Assembly: GCF_019175385.1 (NCBI RefSeq)
Contig: NC_083337.1
Location: forward strand, 167,413,713-167,477,712
Direction of reading: 5' to 3'
Length of the DNA stretch: 64,000 nt
From: Lycium barbarum
Lineage: Eukaryota; Streptophyta; Magnoliopsida; Solanales; Solanaceae
Translations under genes and position numbers: made by a program
Shown: piece after piece, positions 23,833 through 34,788 of the stretch
How the letters are laid out: every line of letters starts with the position of its first letter
Numbering within the stretch: position 1 is the first letter of the stretch
Notes under the pieces: model-generated
Told to the model about the DNA's origin: nothing
Seen by the model: only the letters and a program-made list of their open reading frames with translations
Database searches by the model: none

Positions 23833-24917
23833 AGAGCCCATTTAATGTTATTTGCTCCTTATTTTATTTTATACATTTAATATGTATTGTGCAACTAACT
23901 CTTTGTTTGTTTTTTGTTTTCTTAGTTTAGAAGAATACTAATAAATTAGTAGGTTAGTTTTAGTAATGGGTAGTTAGTTAAAGGGAGATCAATAATTAAT
24001 TCCATAAATTTCATTTTTTCTTCTTTTTATATTAAAGTTATTTATAGTATCCATAATATTTATTTCTAGAATAATTGATAGTATAAATTCATATTTTCGA
24101 ATTAAAGGAGTCACATTCTTATTATCTTAATTTCAAAACATCACTAATATGCAAACATAAATTCAAACATATTTTAAATAACTCTTCAAGTTTTGAGTCA
24201 ATCACGCATGTTCTTAATTAACAGTTATTAAAGATAATAAAAAATGGATAAAGAAAATCTATTAGCTATTTTGTATTCTATTCACACTTCTAAAACTCAA
24301 AGTCAATTACTACCTCATTGCTTAGTTCATTTAAATATTTATTAAAACATTGCATAAATTCGCATCTTCTTCTACTTATATGTAAGTTATCATATTTTGT
24401 AAACTTCATTTTTATTATGCTACTTCCTTTAAAACTATTAGCAACTATTATAAATTTTATTTCAAATAGCATTCTAAGATTTCCTTTTATACAAAGTATT
24501 AATCTTATTTTTAATAGCCTTCTTATTTAAAGCCTTAGCAATATGTATAAATATTATTTTAAGCAATTCATGTTTTCCTTTTGAAACATTAGCAACATTA
24601 CAAACCCACTTCTTAAAATTAACATTTACATCTTTAACTTCAATTAATTAACCTAAGTTTGGTCGGATAACCGTAAGTTAACGGATTCTAAATGATGCCT
24701 AACCCCTTCCCTTTAGGATAATATAGAGCCCTTACCTAGAATCACACTGGTTAAGCAGACTATTAATAGAGGTTTAGTTTTAACTTTGCCTTAGTTAACA
24801 TTTAGGTGTCCTAATTCACCGTTAACTTAATTAGGTGGCGACTCCTTAAATAAACAAAAATAGGAATCACCAATACGTCATATTCCTATTTCGACTCGGT
24901 TAAAATGGGGTGTGACA
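23833..24917 (+). repeat. Inverted, truncated LTR at the right end
   Basis: Reverse-complemented, this segment aligns with the first ~1.0 kb of the left LTR. Shared landmarks are the TGTCACACCCC end, the GGAGTCGCCACCTAATTAA block, GGTGTTAGGCATCCTTTAG-like text and a run ending AATGGGCTC. The match stops at about 23833, where the protease frame begins. Its outer end abuts the CTCAA duplication. In a normal element the right LTR would be in the same orientation as the left one, and here it is opposite. Confidence 0.8.
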
Positions 24918-24934
24918 CTCAAGATATCAACACA

Positions 24935-25005
24935 AGCTGCACGACGGAGAATCGAGAAAAATCGGGTAAAGTGTATATCACGACAATGCTTAGCCTCAAG
25001 CTTAA

Positions 25006-25036
<31 letters not shown>

Positions 25037-26388
25037 CGTGAGTAGGAATTTAATTTAACTACCTATATAAATGGGGGATTGGTAGAAGCCTAGAATGCAT
25101 TTTCAAATAGAGAAAGTGCAACAAAAATAAAAGAGGAAGTGATAGTATATGGATGATGAAAAAAAAAGAGTGATAGTATATAGGTAAAAACTTATTCACA
25201 CCGATGTTTACACCAAATCAATGTATGCATGCCATATTTATGAACATATAATAACATCACTTAACTATGGTTAATTAATGTATACATTTGCTCCATTAAA
25301 TTTCTTAACTACATTAAGTTACTTGGTGTAAACACCTGGTGCGATTATCACTTCCTCCTTCCAATATTACAGTTACCAAACAGAAACCAATCTATATATA
25401 ATATAAAGCTAGACATAGACAAGGTGATGTGACACCTCTATATGACCACCATTTCTATTTTTCTTTTTTCTCCTTTTTTTGGCATTTGTTGGATTTTCTC
25501 ATCATTTTATGTAGTTATTCAATTAATAAATATCTAAACATTTGGTTCTCAAAAAGCATGCACGAAACTGCTCAAAAGTGCAATTAAGTAGCTCAACCAC
25601 GTTCTCATGCACGAAATAGCAGAAGAGAAATTTTAGGAAAAACACTAAATGATATTAAAGAGGCCCTAATGAGTAGGGTATATTTAATTTTCTGCAGGTT
25701 AGGATATGTTTAATTTGCTATGTCTCTTTCACAGATTTTTCATCCATAGTTTTCTCCAGACATCCGAGCTTCAATTTGTGTAATGTTTCTGCTTTTTCTT
25801 TTACAAGCACCGATACGAGGTTTTTTTTGTATGTAATAACAGTAAAATACAATCCATCCTCTTCTTCTTTGATGTGGTGTCGTTTTTGAGTCCTTTTATC
25901 GCATTTTTTGTTTTTTTCACGGTAAATTATTGATTTGTGTCATTTAGTCAAATTGCAATGTGTATTTATATTACGTGAATGCCATGCATTCTAATTTGTC
26001 TTTTATCGGCAATTTAGCAAAGGCAACGTCTGTTGCGTCAAGAAAGTTTTTATTTGTGTACGACAATTTGAGGCATACTAATACAGATGGCAAGACTGGA
26101 GAACATAATACATGACTTCTTGCCCACGTCAATCCGAAATTCATGGGTAACATGAAAAAGGAAAATTATCATTTTTGTTGCAGATCTGATATAGAGTTAT
26201 TTCCCATTTTACCCTTAGTAATAAATATTCTTGAAAATAGTTAATTTTGATTAGAATGTATTTATTGGAGAGAGATAGGGATAAGATAGTAAAATATATA
26301 CACATATTAGTCCCTGCTTAGAGTACAATTTCAATTGCTTTTTGTACAACTTATTGTTGCTGTGTTCGTCACTTTGGGCGTTTATATA

Positions 26389-26445
<57 letters not shown>

Positions 26446-26455
26446 TATAAGAAAT
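24935..26455. other. Intergenic, AT-rich, microsatellites
   Basis: A TA repeat lies at about 25013-25035 and another at 26397-26441. No gene-like frame is convincing; a frame at 25971-26153 on minus has no recognisable feature. Confidence 0.5.
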
Positions 26456-26459
26456 TAAA

Positions 26460-26690
26460 AAAAATTGTCTTATTTTGGTTATGCCTGCCTCTTTTTTATA
26501 TTTAGTAAGTTGACAATTCAAATATCCTACATGTCAAGTTTAAAATCACAAGATTTTAAAGGATATTTTATTATATTATTCACATTTTTAATTTAGAACC
26601 ACAAGATTTGAAAGTCTCTCTTTATTTCTTAAACTTCGTGTCTAGTCAAACGTAGGCACTTAAATTGAGACAGAAAGAGTATATGTCAAA
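26460..26690 (-). repeat. Dispersed MITE-like repeat
   Basis: Reverse-complement copies occur at about 39783-39985 and 40378-40580. All carry a terminal CTCCCTCTATCTCAATTTAA-like end (here TTAAATTGAGACAGAAAGAG) and an internal CATGTAGGATATTT. The opposite end lacks a matching terminal repeat, so the transposon class is uncertain. Confidence 0.55.
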
Positions 26691-26889
26691 TGAAGGAAAT
26701 GAAAGGACAATTTAGACACTGCGGACCCGTGGGGACTTAAAAAAGTAAATACACAAGAGGTAGAATTAATGTTCAACTTCTGAATTCAGTTGCTTTTTGT
26801 ACAACTTATTGTTGATGTGTTTGTCCACCTTCGGCGTTTATTATACATAAGAAAAACATAGAATACAAAAGTAGATATATATTTTTAGT

Positions 26890-27420
26890 AATGTGGTCAA
26901 GTAATATAGGACGAAAGGAGTACTTCATTTATTAATTTTTAAAGAACGTGAAAAGTCAAGTATAGTAATGTGACCAAGTAATATGAGACGAAGGGAGTAC
27001 TTTATTTATTAATTCTTAAAGCCAAGTAATATGGGACGGAGGGAGTAGTTCATTTATTAATTCTTAAAGAACGTGAAAGTCAAAAGTGAATAAATAAAAG
27101 TGCACGGAGAAAATAAATGTGTCGGAGAATTAAAATTGAATCTTTTTGTACAAACACGTGTCCATTCATCATTAATGAAATTGGCAAAATTTATAGTACA
27201 ATCTAACGGGTCCTTCACCAGTGAAATAGGGTACAACATGAAATGCTCTATGTACAATTTTTTAATGTTGTGTTGGTCCTCCTTTGGCACTTATATATAT
27301 AATAGAAATAATATATAAAATATAAAATATAATATAATAGAAATAGATGGGTACAACATGGAATGCTCTATGTACAATTTGTCAATACTATGTTGGTCCT
27401 CCTTTGACACTTATATATAA
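26890..27420. repeat. Local tandem duplications of MITE ends
   Basis: A phrase AAGTAATAT-GGACG-AGGGAGTA followed by TTTATTAATT-TTAAAG occurs three times at 26900-27070. A second duplication of about 118 bp spans 27232-27300 and 27350-27418 (GGGTACAACATG, GCTCTATGTACAATTT). Related text also occurs at 26335-26385 and 26790-26845. Confidence 0.65.
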
Positions 27421-27973
27421 GTCAACATTTTTTTTTTCTTTTCACACACTAAATTATAATATTATAATTAAATTATAACATTGTGAAAAAAAATATAGTA
27501 CTGATTAGCTACGGTTAAGTAATAATAATATCATGTTTTCATTGTATTAGTATTTAATCATAACATGCATGATTCTTTGATAAAGCACTAGATTTTTCGC
27601 TTTTTACTTCTTTTAATCCTTTTAAAAGAATACTGAAGCATACGCGTTTTCTAAAAATATTCTAAAATGGTCATAATTTATTTAGAACTTAAAAAGAAAA
27701 CACGTTCTCTGGTGGGTTTCAATTATGTGCCGTAGATCAGGGAAGTTCACTTTCATAAGTCAAATGTCAACTCATTATCCATTACTCATTTCATTATTCA
27801 AAGATCCACTGAATCCATTGGCTACCATTCTTTGGACATAAGAAGTTGAGACAAACAAATAAGTGACTCTTTGTCGTTTTCCTTCTCTTAAAGGGAGAGG
27901 CGTTTGCATAAAAAGTCTGCGGACCACTTAAAGTCAATGGCCATACTTTGACGCAAGAGGTGGTACTATGTTT

Positions 27974-28103
27974 TTTTTTTTTTTTTCCCCACCCATTTAG
28001 GAGGATTTATAGTGTTTCCATACTTCCCCTCCAGTGTGACTCGAACCCAGGACCTATCAGTCGTAGGTGGAGGTGCTTAACCACTGAGCCATCCTCACTT
28101 GTC
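27974..28103 (-). mobile_element. tRNA-derived SINE with poly(A) tail
   Basis: On the minus strand a box A (TGGCTCAGTGGTTAAGCA) and a box B (GGGTTCGAGTCACAC) are followed by a short body and an A-run (the T-run at 27974-27986 on plus). It is flanked by perfect 13-bp duplications TGGTACTATGTTT (27961-27973 and 28104-28116). The homologous upstream region of RLK-B shows no matching insertion, so it is probably specific to the left arm. Confidence 0.82.
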
Positions 28104-28116
28104 TGGTACTATGTTT

Positions 28117-28790
28117 GATTGGTATATCTAGAACTTTTTTATTTTTTTTATTTTTTATAATTGCAGTGTCTTCCTACGCTCACCTCAACTAATTTCACGA
28201 CACATCTGCTACTTTTCACAAGTACTCGTACCGAGTAACTCTATCCACAAATCTCAAACCTTATGACAACTGCAAATTTTGATTTGCCAAGGAAGTGTCC
28301 CCCCTTCTCATTTCCTTTTTAAGTTGTACTCATTGATTGTGACAATTATAATTGCTTAACTATATCACTTACAAGATAATTACATTCAAGTATCAATGAT
28401 AGCTATTCATCGGTAACCTGATAAAAATGATATCTAACCTAATATAATAAATTAAACTACATTGATAATCTAAAGGAATGGCTTAGTAGTCAATGAAGTT
28501 GGTTGAAAAATCATGATGTCTCAAGTTAGAATTCTAGCAGGGACAAAAATACTAGATCATTTCTTTTCATCTATCCAACAGAGTGGACAATGCAAGCTAC
28601 TCCATGGAAGGTAGCAGACACTCGCATAGAATTAATTGAAGTGTGCGCGGACTGGTATCGACATCATGATTATCCAAGAAGGAAAAAAAAACTACATTGA
28701 TAGTGTTAAAAAGAAATTGTACACTACCAGTAAATAACTTTTAAGTCCTCTTTTTCAATCAATTTTGTACCCCACGGAATGACAAGTGAA
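28117..28790. other. Upstream region of RLK-A
   Basis: This is AT-rich DNA with no separate gene recognised. It is less similar to the corresponding DNA of copy B than the proximal ~100 bp and the distal 27715-27960 block are. The two promoters may therefore differ in their middle part. Confidence 0.45.
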
Positions 28791-28795
28791 CTCAA

Positions 28796-28802
28796 TATAA
28801 AT
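28796..28802 (+). promoter_or_regulatory. TATA box of RLK-A
   Basis: TATAAAT lies 84-90 bp upstream of the chosen start codon. The same TATAAATGGCAGA context is conserved in copy B (47949-47960, minus), which supports it as the core promoter. Confidence 0.6.
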
Positions 28803-28885
28803 GGCAGAGTCACATGCCACTCAGTAGTATCCTACCATCATTACCTATCCCCTTCTCCATATCACCTAGCATTCTCAATTCCCAA

Positions 28886-31800
28886 ATGGAACTTCAAACT
28901 ACTTTTGTTCATTCACGCTCTCTCTTTTTTCTGGCATTCCATGCTATTCTCTTCATGTTCCTTTACTTATCTTTTCCAGAATATGCTTCAGCAGGCATAC
29001 TTGGGAATCAGACAGACAAACTCGCATTGCTTGAATTTAAGTCCAAAATAACTGAAGATCCTCAAGGACTCATCGATTCTTGGAATGCCACTCTCAATGT
29101 CTGCCAATGGCTTGGTGTTACATGTGGCCATAAACATCAAAGGGTCATTTCTTTAGATCTCAAGGGCCATAGATTGGCAGGCAGTATATCACCTAGCATT
29201 GGCAATCTTTCGTTTCTTCGAATTCTTGACATCTCGGATAACTCCTTTCATGGTGTAATCCCTCCAGAGCTTGGCCAGTTGATAAGACTTCAAACCATGA
29301 ATTTAAGCTTCAACATACTGCGAGGAGAAATTCCGTTAACCCTCTCTCGTTGTGTTAACGTTGTTAACCTTGTTCTAGACCATAATATCCTTGAAGGACA
29401 CATTCCTGCTGAACTTGGTTCACTGACAAAGCTGGAAATGGTGTACCTCAAGAATAACAACCTCACAGGAAATGTTCCATCTTCCATCGGAAATCTTACA
29501 TCTCTGAGAGAGCTTTACATTTCCTACAATGACTTGGAAGGTGAATTACCTGAAACAATGGCCAATATGAGAAGCTTGATTGAGCTAGGTGCATCGGTGA
29601 ACTCTCTGTCTGGAGAGTTTCCCCCTGCACTTTACAATCTTTCGTCTCTTAAACTCATTGGCTTGTCATTTAACAAGTTCAGAGGTAATCTTAGACCAGA
29701 TATCGGCCTTGCCTTCCCAAATCTTCAGAGACTGTATTTGGCTAACAATTACTTCATTGGTTCAATACCAGCTTCATTGTCCAATTGCTCAGATCTTCTG
29801 CAGCTTGATATTCCTATAAACAATTTCACGGGAAATATACCATTGAGTTTTGGCAACCTCAAGAACCTGTTCTGGCTTAATGTTCACAATAACCAGCTTG
29901 GAAGTGGTGCACCCAATGATCTAAATTTCATAAGTTCTTTAATCAATTGCAGAAAGCTTGAGTTCCTGGACATTGCTGACAACAAATTTGGAGGTATGTT
30001 GCCCTACTCTATAACTAATCTCTCGACAACGTTGACGAAGCTACTGATTGGGAACAACAGGATAAGTGGAACTATACCTGGAGAGATCTCCAACCTTGTC
30101 AACTTGAATGTACTTAGCACCCATGGAACTCTTATCAATGGTAGCATTCCAGATTCTGTTGGAATGTTATCAAACTTGAAAAATCTCCATATGGAATCGA
30201 ATCGGCTGACAGGAAATATCCCCTCTTCCTTGGGAAACATCAGAGGATTATTGTACATTTATTTGCAAGACAATAGCTTGGAAGGAACCATACCTTCAAG
30301 TTTAGGAAATTGTACATCTCTCATAACCTTAGACATCTCTCAGAATAAACTCAGTGGTAGTATACCCAAACAGGTCAGAGCACTTTCCTCCCTTTCGGTA
30401 CTCCTTAACATGGCTTACAACTCTCTGAGTGGTCCCTTGCCTGTGGAAATAGGTAACCTGACCAATCTTGCTGCACTTGACATATCTAACAACATTTTGT
30501 CAGGTGAAATTCCACACACACTGGAGAGTTGTTCATCCCTTGAAATACTCTACCTGCAAGGAAACTTCTTTCAAGGAACAATTCCTCCTCTGAATAATTT
30601 GAAAAACATTCAGTATCTTGATCTTTCGGGTAATAACTTGTCAGGCAGCATTCCTAAGAGTATCGCCAAGCATATTTCTTTACGGAATCTCAATCTGTCA
30701 TTTAACAACCTTGATGGAGAGGTGCCAGTTCAAGGTGTTTTTGCTGATGCAAGTAGAATTCAAGTGACGGGGAATATGAATCTTTGTGGAGGAATCAAAG
30801 AGCTGCATTTGCATCCATGTCTCAAGCATGCAAATAAAAGACCCAAGAAGCACATTACCCTCATTTTAGTGCTGGTACTGGGTACTATTGCTGCATGTCT
30901 AACTTTGTTGCTGCTAGTTTCATTTTGCTGCGTGAAAAAGGTGAAGCAGAGGCCTAGCTCAGCATCTTCTTTAAGGGAGGGATACACCAAAGTTTCCTAT
31001 GAAGATCTCTTAAATGCAACTGGTGGGCTCTCTTCAAATAACTTGATAGGATCAGGAAGTTTTGGCTCAGTTTACAAAGGAAGTCTTTCTCCAGAAGGAA
31101 CAATTATTGCAGTAAAGGTACTAAAACTTGAAAAAAGGGGTGCTATGAAAAGCTTTTTGGCTGAATGCGAAGCCTTGAGGAACATAAGGCACCGGAACCT
31201 GGTGAAGATTGAAACTGTTTGCTCAAGTGTTGATTTTGATAGCAATGAATTCAAAGCTCTGGTTTATCCATTTATGGAAAATGGGAGCCTAGACGAATGG
31301 TTGCACCCAAAGGAGGAACAGATGATGCAGAAGAGATTGAGTATCTTACACAGATTGAACATCACAATAGATATGGCTTCAGCATTGCATTATCTTCACA
31401 GGCAATGTCACACACCTATAGTTCACTGTGATCTTAAGCCCAGCAATGTTCTTCTGGACAATGATCTAACTGCCTTTGTGAGCGATTTTGGTTTGGCAAA
31501 GTTCCTGTCTGACTCGGGTCAAGATGCTGATGTAAATCAGTTCAGCTCAGTTGGGATTAAAGGCACAGTAGGTTATGCTGCTCCAGGTATGTACTATAGT
31601 GGAGATCTTAGTCTATATATTGTCTGAACTGCTTTTGTCTCCATAAGACCATAATATACTAACAATTTAGTTCTGCAATTTTATACTTTCTAAAGAGACT
31701 CTGGATGTTCCTTGTCCTAAGCCCCAGACATCCAGTTACCTTTGGATATCTCTATCTCCCGAGTTTGGGCCATTGATACTTACAACCAGAGGCAGGTGCA

Positions 31801-32995
31801 GCCTTAGCTTAATGGGCTCAACCGAATCCAGTATTTCTGATACGGAACATCAATATCACGTGAAAAACTAGTTCAATTTCAGTAGATATTAGAGATAATA
31901 TCTCATATGGTCACTCGACTAAGGGTACTTCGCTCAGAAAGTCACTCAACTTTATTTTCTAACCCAAAAATCACTCAACTATTGGTACTTCACTCAAAAA
32001 GTCACTCAACTATTGATATTTTACTCAGAAAATCACACAACTTATTTAAGTGATTTTTCCATTAAATTTTGCTAACATGAAATTTTTATTTAAAGCCAAA
32101 TTTTTAAGAAATAAAAAATTACCCCTTTTAATATTTTATTGACCCGATCCGTTAAAATTATATTGACCAAGAGCTAACGGATAAAACTTACTTAAATTGA
32201 CAAAAAATATATTAGAAAATTAATATCATAATTCACACAATGAGAGAATACATGCACTTCTGCAAATGTATAAGAACGACAAAGTTTAATTAGTCACTGC
32301 TCAATTTCTCAAAGTCCAACAACACAGTTTCAATTGTATTGTTAATTTTGTATTCCACCGGCTGTTGAATAATTAAGAATTTGGAGATGAGTGAGAGGAG
32401 AAATCCATTGTAACTTTACGCGTGAGAGAGGATGATTTAGGAGAGAAAAAAAAGGGCCTTGGTCAATATATTTTTACCGGGTCGGGTTAATAAAATAGTT
32501 AAAATGGGTATCTTTTTTTAATTTTTTTTTTTGCTTTAAATAAAAATTTCATATAAATAAAATTTAATGAAAAAATCACTTAAATAAGTAGGGTGACTTT
32601 CTGAGTGAAGTACCAATAGTTGAGTGACTTTTGGGTTAGAAAATAAAGTTGAGTGACTTTTGGGTTAGAAAACAAAGTTGAGTGAAGTAACAATAGTTGA
32701 GTGACTTTAAGGTTTGAAATCAAAGTTGAGTGACTTTCTGAGTGAAATACCCTTAAGTGAGTGACCATATGAGATATAGTCTCGTAGATATTAAATTTTG
32801 AACAAATTATTTCAAAAGTACAATGAGTACAGTTCTAAGAACCCTACCCTCTATTTGGATGGTCGTTACCCATGGTTTCATAATGTATAGTATGATATTA
32901 TATTTTATTGTACTGTATTGATGGATACAATGTTTGGACGGATGGTATCGTTTGTTATGGTTTAATAACATTTTATTATTTGGTTTGACTATATG

Positions 32996-33039
<44 letters not shown>

Positions 33040-34370
33040 TAAGGTAAAAAATAAAATAGAAACTTTAATAAATAAGTAAGTGGTGGTGGGGATAATCACT
33101 AGGTGTGTGGTGGAGGGATGGGGTGGGTAGTAGGGTAGGGTGGGGTGGGGTGGGGGTGGGATGGTGAGGGTATTGGGTGGTAAGGTGGGGTTGGGTGACA
33201 GAAAGTGGGGGTTGGTTTGGTGGGAATAGGTGGTGGTAGGGTGGGGTGTGTGGTGGGGATGGAGGTTTGGTGGAGGGTGGGGGTGGGTGGGGTGGGTTGG
33301 GTGTAGGTGTGATGGAGGAGGGTGGATGGAAGTATAATGGGGAAATGAAATACGTAACCATGCAAAAATCACCAAATTCGTGGTTATAAAAATTGGACTT
33401 TTTCATGATTATATAGCCTAGAGATTACAAACGGATTTACAACACCATATAACATAATTTAAAAAACAATGGAAACAAACATGGTTTCACAAAAAACAAT
33501 ACAATAATGAACCACGGGAGACAACCATCCAAACAGGGAGTTAGATGTTGTACCCATTAAGTTTAAATCTTGGATCTACCTCTACTTACGACACCTCTTC
33601 TCTCACATAATTCCTGACTACAACAACAACAACAATACCCAGTGAAATCTCACAAAGTGGAGTCTGGAGAGGTAGAGTGTACGCAGACCTTATCTCTACC
33701 TTGGAGGCAGAGAGGTTGTTTCCGATAGAGGGCATAAGGACAAATAGTGACATAATTCCTGACTCGTCATAGTTTTTCTAAGGTCCTGAATAAGTGGTTT
33801 CAGCTTTTTGGGGTATTTAAATAACTAATAATTCTCTATTGGAAAATTGATAGAAACAAGTGATTTGTGTTGCTTAAATATGTTTTGACAAACGCTTAGG
33901 ATCTCTGATGTAACTATGAAAACACCTTCTCTCATACATCAAAGTTTGCAGAATATGGCATGGGTGGTCAAGTATCAAGTCAAGGAGATGTCTATAGCTT
34001 TGTGATTCTTCTATTGGAGATTTTCACGGGGAGAAGACCTACCAGTGAACTATTTGAGGAGAATGAAAATCTTCACAGCTTTGTTAAGCATGCATTGCCT
34101 GATCAAGTGATGGATGTTGTAGATCAATCTGCTTTATACGACAAAGAGCCAGGGGATCTTATGGATATACTCAGCTGCAGAAGTGACTTCACAAGTGAAT
34201 TTGTTGAATGCTTGGTTTCTGTTCTTACCACTGGAGTTGCTTGTTCAGAGGAAACTCCACTAGCCAGAATGAACATGGGGCGAGTTGTTTTGGATCTCAT
34301 TTGCATCAGAGACAAATTGAGCGGAATCTTAGTTCATTCAGAGAAAGTGAACATCTCAAGAAAAAAGTGA
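28886..34370 (+). CDS. LRR receptor-like kinase, subfamily XII, copy A
   Basis: The coding sequence is join(28886..31586, 33952..34370), 1039 residues, with a GTATGT donor and a TTTGCAG acceptor. The start was chosen because copy B begins at the same MELQTTF; an in-frame upstream ATG at 28814 is not shared. Order: signal peptide (about 1-36), LRR N-cap with a WxGVTCG motif, about 22 leucine-rich repeats (85-620), C-cap with NLCGG, membrane segment (656-682), and Ser/Thr kinase. Kinase landmarks are [11 protein letters not shown] (from 722), Lys744, HCDLKPSN (from 847), DFG (867) and APE across the splice junction. The HCD motif makes it a non-RD kinase, as in Xa21, EFR and FLS2, which detect microbial peptides at the plasma membrane. 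The ligand is unknown. The intron (2365 bp) carries a MULE-like MITE, a second element and a SINE remnant. It is convergent with the PPR gene. Confidence 0.93.
31892..32784. mobile_element. MULE-like foldback MITE in the RLK-A intron
   Basis: Long terminal inverted repeats (GAGATAATATCTCATATGG at left, its near complement at right) of about 200 bp contain repeated GTCACTCAAC phrases. The 9-bp duplication TAGATATTA flanks it (31883-31891 and 32785-32793). The same element sits at the same place in the RLK-B intron, so it predates the gene duplication. Confidence 0.82.
32850..33545. mobile_element. Copy-A-specific element with G-rich core
   Basis: Ends are near-inverted (TATTTGGATGGTCGTTACCC at left, CAACCATCCAAACAGGGAG at right). 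The RLK-B intron runs straight across this site. Inside are a TA repeat (about 33000-33031) and a strongly G-rich sense-strand block (33075-33330) of GGTGG/GGGTGGG runs with quadruplex-forming potential. Exact termini and the duplication are unresolved. Confidence 0.65.
33622..33735 (-). repeat. SINE remnant in the RLK-A intron
   Basis: A CAACAACAACAAC run is followed by CCCAGTGAAATCTCACA, TGTACGCAGACC and GGTTGTTTCCGAT. This is the same family as the SINE at 3456-3622, read from its 3' end. A counterpart lies in the RLK-B intron at about 42997-43100, so it predates the duplication. Confidence 0.7.
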
Positions 34371-34788
34371 ATGTGATTTACTTAAAGGTTTGCGACTGGG
34401 CCTATTTCACTGACTATCCATCTCCAACCTCCTCTTCCACTGGAAAAGAAATCCATCCAATACCATTGTACAATATGACCTATGCTAATAGCTTTAACTT
34501 CATTGCTAAGTTTCGTTTCTTATTTTACATTGCGTCAACGTGAATGTTAGATTACTCAAAAAAGTTAATAATCATCTAAACAGTATGTTTATTCTCACTT
34601 TGGCGGCTTTACATTACAGTTCCTATCATGGTGTCTCTAGTCTGCATCATGTTTAATCTACATGCTAATTAACAACATATCTGCAATCATCTGCACATCC
34701 TACCTGAGCTATTAATTACATATGGAGGCAATACATAGAAAGTAATATCCCCCTTCTCTAGTTCACTATGTATTGAATTCTAAAACAC

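Larger units (their letters stand above)
14258..24917 (-). mobile_element. Tat-lineage retroelement with inverted LTR ends
   Basis: The block interrupts a duplicated 167-bp unit and is flanked by CTCAA on both sides (14253-14257 and 24918-24922), so it behaves as one insertion. Its left part is a full LTR (14258-18873) with an adjacent polypurine tract. Next come two tandem arrays, hairpin repeats and a protease/G-patch pseudogene on the minus strand. The right end is not the expected direct LTR. It is about 1.1 kb of the same LTR family in opposite orientation, so both outer ends read TGTCACACCCC inward. No primer binding site is present. The left and right LTR pieces differ considerably by eye (roughly 20-25%). 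Confidence 0.8.

Noticed and set aside
28814..28885. Upstream in-frame start for RLK-A adding 24 residues
   Set aside because: Copy B does not share it, and a signal peptide follows immediately from the MELQTTF start, so the downstream ATG is preferred.
32989..33406. Pro/His-rich minus-strand frames
   Set aside because: They are the complement of the G-rich intronic block, low complexity in several frames at once, and inside the RLK-A intron.
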